Positions 33,573-39,284 of a stretch of DNA of 39,284 nucleotides are shown here, piece after piece. This stretch comes from Clostridia bacterium. GTDB taxonomy: Bacteria > Bacillota > Clostridia > JAQVDB01. The stretch covers positions 1 through 39,284 of the forward strand of contig JAQVDB010000014.1 in the NCBI GenBank assembly GCA_028698525.1, given 5' to 3'. Every line of letters begins with the position of its first letter. Position 1 is the stretch's first letter. The notes beneath the pieces were generated by a model. The model was not told the origin of the DNA, did no database searches, and saw nothing but the letters and a program-made list of their open reading frames with translations. The translations under genes and the position numbers were made by a program.

Positions 33573-34277
33573 ATGGATAAAAAAGTAGGACTAATAATTC
33601 CCGCTTTTAATGAACAGCCCCGCATATCGGCGGTGCTAGATGTTGTCACCGATATATCTCTGTTTGAGGATATATTGGTAGTTGATGATGGTTCAGAGGA
33701 TGACACATTTAAAGTTGCAAAAAAATATGACATAAAAGCTATAAGGAATGATGAAAACCTTGGCAAGGGCGCTGCAATGCAAAGAGGATTACAGGAATTG
33801 GAAGGCATGGATTTGTACGTTTTTTTGGATGCTGATCTGATAGGCCTTAAGGAAGACCATATAAAAGCGCTCATATCTCCATTTTTTGAGGATGATGAGA
33901 TGGATATGAGCGTAGGTCAGTTTAAAGATATGAGAAAGAAATCTGTGGATCTAGCACAGAAATATTTTTCTATTTTAAATGGTCAAAGGGCATTAAGCTC
34001 TAAATTTGTTGAAATATTGCCTGATATGTCATGGTCTCGTTTTGGAGTGGAGGTACTGCTTTCAAAATATGCTAATCTGACCGATTCCAAAGTATGTTTT
34101 CCCATACTGGAAGACATAAGCCATTATACAAAAGAGGAAAAGTTCGGGTTTAAAAAAGGTTTCGCATATAGGTTGCAAATGTATAAAGAGGTGATGTATT
34201 CCTTATTTAATCATAAGAAGTATATAGGGTTATCTCCTGAAACCTATGAGGACAGGATGGAAAACTTAAATAGATGA
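33573..34277 (+). CDS. Family 2 glycosyltransferase
   Basis: 234 aa cytoplasmic GT-A fold glycosyltransferase. Nucleotide-sugar motifs are visible: LIIPAFNEQPRI at the N-terminus, VVDDGSEDDT (first Asp motif), NLGKGAAMQRGL, and FLDADLIGL containing the metal-binding DAD. The C-terminal part has no TM segment. Donor and acceptor cannot be read; the glycerate or lipid-linked family members have a similar core, so a role in compatible solute or envelope glycan synthesis is only a possibility. ATG 33573 is chosen over an in-frame GTG at 33564 because GGAG (33561-33564) lies eight bases before it. It stands between a terminator and proB. Confidence 0.85.
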   Translation: MDKKVGLIIPAFNEQPRISAVLDVVTDISLFEDILVVDDGSEDDTFKVAKKYDIKAIRNDENLGKGAAMQRGLQELEGMDLYVFLDADLIGLKEDHIKALISPFFEDDEMDMSVGQFKDMRKKSVDLAQKYFSILNGQRALSSKFVEILPDMSWSRFGVEVLLSKYANLTDSKVCFPILEDISHYTKEEKFGFKKGFAYRLQMYKEVMYSLFNHKKYIGLSPETYEDRMENLNR

Positions 34278-34404
34278 ATTGATTTTATCTAGTCATTACT
34301 ATTTCTGTGTTTGTGCAAAGGTTGTTGATTTTATTTGAATAAAAATATAAAATGTTATAGTAAACTTAATAAAAACAACAAATGAACAATCAGGAGGCGG
34401 AAAC

Positions 34405-35250
34405 TTGGTAAAGGATAGAGAAACTATAAAAAATGCACACAGAATAGTAGTAAAAGTAGGAACATCACTTTTAACATATGATACCGGGAAATTGAATCTT
34501 GCTTGGATTGAAAAGTTGGTAAGAGTGCTTTCAGACTTGCATAATCAAGGAAAAGAAGTCATACTTGTTTCTTCTGGGGCTATAGGCGTAGGCATGGCTA
34601 AGATAGGTATGAGTGCAAAGCCGGATTCTATAAGCGGAAAGCAGGCAATGGCTGCTATAGGCCAAAGTATGCTTATGCATGAATATGATAAAATGTTTAG
34701 CGAGTATGGAAAAGTTACCGCTCAAATATTGATTACAAAAGATGTGTTGATAGAAAAAATAAAGAAAAAGAATGCAAAGAATACTTTTAAAGCCCTTTTA
34801 GATTATGGCGTTATCCCGGTAGTAAATGAAAACGACACAGTTGCGACAGATGAGATTGAGGTGGGTGAAATAGGTGATAACGATACTTTGTCTGCCATTG
34901 TTGCTAAAATAACTGAGGCAGATCTTTTAATATTGCTCACTGATATAGAAGGATTATATACTGATGATCCGAGAAGGAATGCCCATGCAAAGTTGATACA
35001 TGAAGTGTTATCCATAAGTGAGGAGATAGAAAATGGTGCACATGGCGCTGGTACCGATAGGGGTACAGGAGGAATGAGGACAAAGTTGTCCGCTGCTAAA
35101 ATAGTCACATGCAAGGGAATACCTATGGTAATAATCAGTGGGAGAAATCCTAAAAATATTTATAAAGTGATAGATGGCGAAGATATAGGTACAATATTTT
35201 TACCTAAAAAGGAGGATAGAGATGAGCGAAGTGATGCAAAAAGCCAGTAA
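34405..35250 (+). CDS. proB: Glutamate 5-kinase, short form
   Basis: 281 aa kinase that phosphorylates glutamate in the first step of proline synthesis. The amino acid kinase fold shows VVKVGTSLL at the N-terminus, SSGAIGVG, IPVVNENDTV and ADLLILLTDIEGLY, with GAGTDRGTGGMRTKLSAAKI for substrate and feedback binding. It ends near 265-281 without a C-terminal PUA domain, which the 365-residue type has; short forms are common in Clostridia. The start is TTG 34405, seven bases after AGGAGG. Its 3' end overlaps proA by 29 bp, so the two are translationally coupled. Confidence 0.95.
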   Translation: MVKDRETIKNAHRIVVKVGTSLLTYDTGKLNLAWIEKLVRVLSDLHNQGKEVILVSSGAIGVGMAKIGMSAKPDSISGKQAMAAIGQSMLMHEYDKMFSEYGKVTAQILITKDVLIEKIKKKNAKNTFKALLDYGVIPVVNENDTVATDEIEVGEIGDNDTLSAIVAKITEADLLILLTDIEGLYTDDPRRNAHAKLIHEVLSISEEIENGAHGAGTDRGTGGMRTKLSAAKIVTCKGIPMVIISGRNPKNIYKVIDGEDIGTIFLPKKEDRDERSDAKSQ

Positions 35251-36469
35251 GGCAAAGGAAATGGCGTTGGCCTTAGGTTGTATGTCTACCCGTTCAAAGG
35301 ACGATGCTCTTGAGAAAATGGCACATTATTTAGAAGATAATAAAAGAGCGATAATAGAAGCAAATTCAATTGATTTAGAGAATGCATTAAAAAAGGGATT
35401 GAAAGATTCTTTGATAGATAGACTGAAACTGGACGAAAAAAGGATAACTTCTATGGCTGAAGGTTTAAAAGAGTTAAAAAACCTACCTGATCCTGTAGGT
35501 GAAGTGGTAGGCATGTGGAAACGTCCTAATGGCCTTGCTATCGGATTAAAAAGGGTACCATTAGGTGTGGTTGGAATTATCTATGAGGCTCGTCCAAACG
35601 TAACTGTTGATGCGGTAGGACTGTGCATAAAAACAGGTAATTCGGTGATATTGCGTGGAGGGTCAGATGCGATAAATTCAAACAAGGCGATAGTAGATAT
35701 ACTAAAAAAGGCATTAAATGATACAGATCTGTCTGAAGATTGTATCCAGCTGATAGAAGATACGAAAAGAGAGACTGCTGTTGAATTGATGAAGATGAAC
35801 GGAATAATAGATGTGCTGATTCCTAGAGGGGGGGCAGGACTGATTCAGTCAGTTGTCCAAAATTCTCAAGTACCGGTTATACAGACTGGCACAGGGAATT
35901 GTCATATATTTGTAGATGAATTTGCTGATCTAGGTATGGCTTGCAAAATAATAATAAATGCCAAGACTCAAAGGCCGGGAGTATGTAATGCCCAAGAAAG
36001 TCTTTTGGTAGATAAAGCTGTAGCAGATGAGTTTGTTCCCGAAATTGTTGGTAAACTCCAGCAGTCGGGCGTTCAGGTGCGAGGCTGTCAAAAAGTTTGT
36101 GCTTTGTGCAGCAATGTTAAGCAGGCTGTTGAAGAAGATTGGGGTAGAGAATATCTGGATATGATAATATCAGTTAAAGTTGTGGATGGTATTGAACAGG
36201 CGATTGGACACATCAATAAATATGGAACGGGACATTCAGAGGCTATTATAACTGATAGCTATAGCAGAGGGCAAAAGTTCTTAGAGCAAGTAGATGCTGC
36301 TGCTGTCTACATAAATGCATCTACCAGATTTACTGATGGCTTTGAATTCGGATTTGGAGCTGAGATCGGGATAAGCACCCAAAAATTGCATGCCAGAGGA
36401 CCTATGGGCTTGAAGGAGCTCACTACAACCAAATATATAATTTATGGTGATGGTCAGATAAGGGAATAA
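35222..36469 (+). CDS. proA: Gamma-glutamyl phosphate reductase
   Basis: 415 aa NADPH-dependent reductase, second step of proline synthesis, member of the aldehyde dehydrogenase superfamily. The catalytic cysteine is in QRPGVCNAQESLLV. Other signatures are GVVGIIYEARPNVTVDA, VILRGGSDAINSN, VIQTGTGNCHIFVD and DGFEFGFGAEIGISTQKLHARGPMGL. ATG 35222 follows AAGGAGG, which lies inside the end of proB. Nothing unusual in the sequence. Followed by a palindrome with no T run. Confidence 0.97.
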   Translation: MSEVMQKASKAKEMALALGCMSTRSKDDALEKMAHYLEDNKRAIIEANSIDLENALKKGLKDSLIDRLKLDEKRITSMAEGLKELKNLPDPVGEVVGMWKRPNGLAIGLKRVPLGVVGIIYEARPNVTVDAVGLCIKTGNSVILRGGSDAINSNKAIVDILKKALNDTDLSEDCIQLIEDTKRETAVELMKMNGIIDVLIPRGGAGLIQSVVQNSQVPVIQTGTGNCHIFVDEFADLGMACKIIINAKTQRPGVCNAQESLLVDKAVADEFVPEIVGKLQQSGVQVRGCQKVCALCSNVKQAVEEDWGREYLDMIISVKVVDGIEQAIGHINKYGTGHSEAIITDSYSRGQKFLEQVDAAAVYINASTRFTDGFEFGFGAEIGISTQKLHARGPMGLKELTTTKYIIYGDGQIRE

Positions 36470-36516
36470 GCTGTGTCATACTTGCAAATATAGCAGTACC
36501 GAGTGCATATAATAAT

Positions 36517-36543
36517 AACACAAGGGGACAGTCCCCTTGTGTT
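36517..36543. repeat. Perfect 13 bp palindrome, REP-like
   Basis: AACACAAGGGGAC (36517-36529), one-base loop A (36530), and GTCCCCTTGTGTT (36531-36543) form a perfect hairpin. The + strand continues with six A, and the minus strand continues away from its T run, so neither strand has a terminator-like T tract after the stem. GGGGACAGTCCCC cores are known to me as scattered short palindromic repeats in some bacterial genomes; the copy number here is unknown. Confidence 0.65.
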
Positions 36544-36602
36544 AAAAAATGTATTAAAAAATTCTCGGGCTTTATGTCTGAAGGGTAAGATTATATAGCT
36601 TA

Positions 36603-37985
36603 TTACAATTTGATATCTTCTAAAAATTTTATTCCGTTTTGTATGCTAATTTTTACTTGTTCAGGTGCTGGGCCTCCATATACTTCTCTTTGGCTTACGC
36701 ATTGATGTAAATTTATGTGTTGGTATATATCTTGTTCAAAATATGGTGAAAAATTTTTATATTCTTCCAATGTCAGCTTATAAAGATCTAAGTCATTTTT
36801 AATGCAGTATAAGACAAGTTTCCCTATAATTTTGTGTGCATCTCTGAAAGGAACACCTTTCTTTACCAAATAATCTGCAGCATCGGTAGAGTTTGTAAAG
36901 CCTCCTTTAGCTCCGTCTAGCAACCTGTCCTTATTGATCTTTGTTGTTTTAAGCATATCTGTAAAAACGTCTATACACTTTTTGATGGTGTCCACAGTAT
37001 CAAAAAGTGATTCCTTGTCTTCTTGCATATCTTTGTTATAAGCCAGTGGAAGGGATTTCATTGTTGTGAGAAGGGCTATTAGATTTCCATATACTCTACC
37101 TGTTTTACCCCTTATCAATTCTGCCATATCGGGATTTTTTTTCTGAGGCATTATGCTGCTACCCGTGCTAAAGCTATCATCAATTTCGATGAATTTAAAT
37201 TCATCGGTAGACCATATTATCATTTCTTCACAAAATCTGCTCAAGTGCATCATTGTAATAGAAGCCCATGCGGTGAATTCAATTACAAAATCCCTGTCGC
37301 TTACTGAATCAATACTGTTATCCGTTATCTTTTTAAAGCCTAATTTCTGTGCAACAAAATTTCTGTCCAGAGGATAGGTAGTTGCAGCTAAAGCACCGGC
37401 ACCAAGGGGCATTTCATCCATCCTATTATAACAGTCTTTAATCCTAGTAATATCTCTTTTAAACATTTGAAAATAAGCCATCAGGTGATGAGCCAGGGTT
37501 GTGGGTTGGGCTTTTTGCATATGTGTGTAACCAGGCATTATAGTATCAAGATTTTGAGTGGACAAGTCAATCAATGTACTTTCCAGTCTTATCAACTTAT
37601 CAAAAATAATCTGGATCTGGTTTTTTAAATAGAGACGTATATCTAAAGCTACCTGATCATTTCTGCTTCTTCCGGTATGGAGTTTCTTGCCAATATCACC
37701 AATACGTTCTATCAATATCTTTTCTATATTCATATGGATATCTTCAGCTTGGATGTCAAATTTTATATTACCTGATTCAATATCTTCAAGAATTTTATTC
37801 AATTCATCGATTAGCAGTTTTGCTTGGTTTTTAGGTATTATTCCCTGATTGCCCAGCATTTCTGCATGGGCGATACTTCCAAGGATATCTTCCTTATATA
37901 AGCGGCAATCAAAAGAAATTGATGAATGAAAATCATCAATTTCTTTTGAACTCTGTTTCTCGAATCTTCCTCCCCAAAGTTTCAT
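36603..37985 (-). CDS. argH: Argininosuccinate lyase
   Basis: 460 aa homotetrameric lyase of the fumarase superfamily. It splits argininosuccinate into arginine and fumarate, the last step of arginine synthesis. Signatures: N-terminal [33 protein letters not shown] and the family signature [12 protein letters not shown] containing the catalytic serine loop. ATG 37985 is chosen (MKLWGGRF), with GAGGTG eight bases upstream; an in-frame TTG at 37988 would add one residue. It is 15 bp behind argG and shares its promoter and operator. Confidence 0.97.
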   Translation of the reverse strand: MKLWGGRFEKQSSKEIDDFHSSISFDCRLYKEDILGSIAHAEMLGNQGIIPKNQAKLLIDELNKILEDIESGNIKFDIQAEDIHMNIEKILIERIGDIGKKLHTGRSRNDQVALDIRLYLKNQIQIIFDKLIRLESTLIDLSTQNLDTIMPGYTHMQKAQPTTLAHHLMAYFQMFKRDITRIKDCYNRMDEMPLGAGALAATTYPLDRNFVAQKLGFKKITDNSIDSVSDRDFVIEFTAWASITMMHLSRFCEEMIIWSTDEFKFIEIDDSFSTGSSIMPQKKNPDMAELIRGKTGRVYGNLIALLTTMKSLPLAYNKDMQEDKESLFDTVDTIKKCIDVFTDMLKTTKINKDRLLDGAKGGFTNSTDAADYLVKKGVPFRDAHKIIGKLVLYCIKNDLDLYKLTLEEYKNFSPYFEQDIYQHINLHQCVSQREVYGGPAPEQVKISIQNGIKFLEDIKL

Positions 37986-38000
37986 CAAATGAACACCTCA

Positions 38001-39212
38001 CTATTTATTATGTTTTTGCATCATTAAGGCTCTTACCTTTAATGGGAGACCGAACAGGTTTATGAAGCCCTCAGCATCTTTTTGATCATACACATCGTCT
38101 TCGTCAAAAGTTGCAAAGTCCTGACTATAAAGAGAGTAAGGTGATTTTGCACCGGCTGGAATTATATTACCTTTGTACAGTTTGAGTCGTACAGTACCTG
38201 TTACAGTTTTTTGAGTTACATCTACAAAAGCGGATAGGGCCTCTCTTAACGGTGTATACCAGTTTCCGTCATAGACAAGTTCTGCAAATTTTAATGCTAC
38301 TTGTTCTTTATAATGCATTGTTTGTCTGTCCAAGGTCAAATATTCCAGCTCTCTATGAGCAGCATATAGTATGGTTCCTCCGGGAGTTTCATAAATTCCT
38401 CTGGATTTCATGCCCACCAATCTATTTTCAACAATATCGGAAATTCCTATTCCATTTTTTGCTCCTATTTCATTTAATCGAAGGATAAGGTCTACAGGAC
38501 TGTATTCTTTTCCATCAATTTTTTTAGGTATACCCTGTTCAAAATATATTTCGATATAATCTGGATTGTCCGGGGCCTTTTCAGGAGTGCTGCTGATCAA
38601 AAATACATGTTCTCCAGGTTCATTCCATGGATCTTCTAAGTCTCCCCCTTCATGGCTTAAATGCCATAAATTTTTATCCATACTGTAGGGATGTTTTTTA
38701 GTAACAGGAATAGGAATATTTCTTTCTTTGGCATATTCGATTGCATCAGTTCTAGATTTTATATTCCACATCCTCCAAGGTGCGATTATTTTGATGTTTG
38801 GATTTAATGCTTTGATGGTCAATTCAAATCTTACCTGATCGTTTCCTTTGCCAGTACAGCCGTGGCATATAGCCTGTGCACCTTCCTTTTCGGCAATTTC
38901 AACAAGCCTTTTAGCTATCAGTGGTCGTGCAAAGGAAGTACCTAAAAGATACTTGCCTTCATATACTGCATTGGCTTTTACGGTAGGATATATGAATTCT
39001 GTAACAAACTCGTTTTTAAGGTCCTCAATATATATTTTACTGGCACCTGAATTTATTGCTTTTTGTTCAAGGGGTTCAAGTTCCTCTCCTTGTCCTACGT
39101 CTGCAGCAACTGCGATTACTTCATAATCATAATTTTCCCTGAGCCATGGAATAATTATTGAAGTGTCTAAACCTCCAGAATAAGCTAAAATTACTTTTTC
39201 CTTATCAGCCAT
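38001..39212 (-). CDS. argG: Argininosuccinate synthase
   Basis: 403 aa ATP-dependent ligase that joins citrulline and aspartate into argininosuccinate. The N-type ATP pyrophosphatase loop is [15 protein letters not shown]; other conserved blocks are [53 protein letters not shown] and [19 protein letters not shown] 39212 is preferred over an upstream in-frame ATG-like start at 39233 because AGGAGGT (39219-39225) sits six bases before it. First gene of argG-argH, controlled by the promoter and ARG-box-like site immediately upstream. Confidence 0.97.
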   Translation of the reverse strand: MADKEKVILAYSGGLDTSIIIPWLRENYDYEVIAVAADVGQGEELEPLEQKAINSGASKIYIEDLKNEFVTEFIYPTVKANAVYEGKYLLGTSFARPLIAKRLVEIAEKEGAQAICHGCTGKGNDQVRFELTIKALNPNIKIIAPWRMWNIKSRTDAIEYAKERNIPIPVTKKHPYSMDKNLWHLSHEGGDLEDPWNEPGEHVFLISSTPEKAPDNPDYIEIYFEQGIPKKIDGKEYSPVDLILRLNEIGAKNGIGISDIVENRLVGMKSRGIYETPGGTILYAAHRELEYLTLDRQTMHYKEQVALKFAELVYDGNWYTPLREALSAFVDVTQKTVTGTVRLKLYKGNIIPAGAKSPYSLYSQDFATFDEDDVYDQKDAEGFINLFGLPLKVRALMMQKHNK

Positions 39213-39243
39213 ATAAATACCTCCTAATATCAATTACCTAATA

Positions 39244-39272
39244 ATTATATAATAATATGCATAATTATACAA
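39244..39272 (-). promoter_or_regulatory. argGH promoter
   Basis: On the minus strand, -35 TTGTAT (39267-39272) and a perfect -10 TATAAT (39244-39249) have a 17 bp spacer, with the argG start about 30 bp downstream of the -10. Confidence 0.75.
39258..39271. promoter_or_regulatory. ARG-box-like operator (ArgR/AhrC)
   Basis: TGTATAATTATGCA on the minus strand matches 12 of 14 positions of the ArgR/AhrC core TGAATWWWWATTCA. It covers the -35 and half of the spacer of the argGH promoter, the expected place for an arginine-dependent repressor to block RNA polymerase. Confidence 0.6.
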
Positions 39273-39284
39273 CATACATTTTAT

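Noticed and set aside
36517-36543. Palindrome as an intrinsic terminator of proBA or argGH
   Set aside because: No T run follows the stem on either strand; it is reported as a REP-like palindrome instead.
1-39284. CRISPR array, prophage, insertion sequence, restriction or defence genes, tRNA or rRNA genes
   Set aside because: I saw no repeat-spacer periodicity, transposase, integrase, phage structural gene, toxin-antitoxin pair or cloverleaf-like sequence. The gene content is ordinary chromosomal.

Overview
The window is about 39 kb of low-GC chromosome from a spore-forming Firmicute, most likely a clostridial (Clostridia) lineage. The evidence is the AT-rich sequence, strong GGAGG ribosome binding sites, many TTG starts, T-box leaders in front of aminoacyl-tRNA synthetases, an L20-type attenuator, KtrAB potassium transport, a SpoVB-like flippase, MutS2, ZapA and a BofC-like sporulation protein. 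Nothing looks like a prophage, plasmid, transposon, CRISPR array or defence island. I saw no tRNA or rRNA genes. Species cannot be named from sequence reading alone.

Layout. (1) 1-3670, translation block: T-box leader and thrS, then an attenuated infC-rpmI-rplT operon whose infC begins with AUU. (2) 3687-5763, KtrB-KtrA potassium uptake. (3) 5778-10374, a SpoU-type RNA methyltransferase, then a Phe T-box and pheS-pheT, ending in a terminator shared with the converging spoVB-like gene (10410-11951, minus). (4) 12135-15097, zapA and mutS2, sharing a bidirectional terminator with a converging chemoreceptor gene (15091-17235, minus). (5) 17526-20236, a histidine kinase without a partner regulator, followed by an HtrA-type protease, which suggests an envelope-stress unit. 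(6) 20340-27242, a beta-CASP nuclease, a UPF0182 membrane protein, a PsbP-like anchored protein, dUTPase and a CapA-family lipoprotein, ending at an inverted repeat shared with a converging unknown membrane protein gene. (7) 28041-32683, MTA phosphorylase, a Nudix-fold protein with a degraded Nudix box, a YigZ-family protein, a YebC-family protein and a converging acyl-CoA ligase. (8) 32865-36469, a BofC-like protein, a family 2 glycosyltransferase and proB-proA. (9) 36517-39272, a short perfect palindrome, then argG-argH on the minus strand behind a promoter overlapped by an ARG-box-like operator.

Most of the window is housekeeping. The regulatory layer is the most informative part. Two tRNA-sensing leaders have readable specifier codons (ACC for Thr, TTC for Phe) followed by the same ten bases. 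The infC operon has two autoregulation features (AUU start and L20-type attenuator). The arginine operon has a well-placed ArgR/AhrC-type site. I found no convincing new multi-gene system. The better leads are the Nudix-fold protein lacking most catalytic residues, the inverted repeat that encodes the same C-terminal residues for two converging proteins, the orphan kinase-HtrA pair, the Cys/His pattern in the BofC-like protein with a forespore-type promoter candidate, and the REP-like palindrome.
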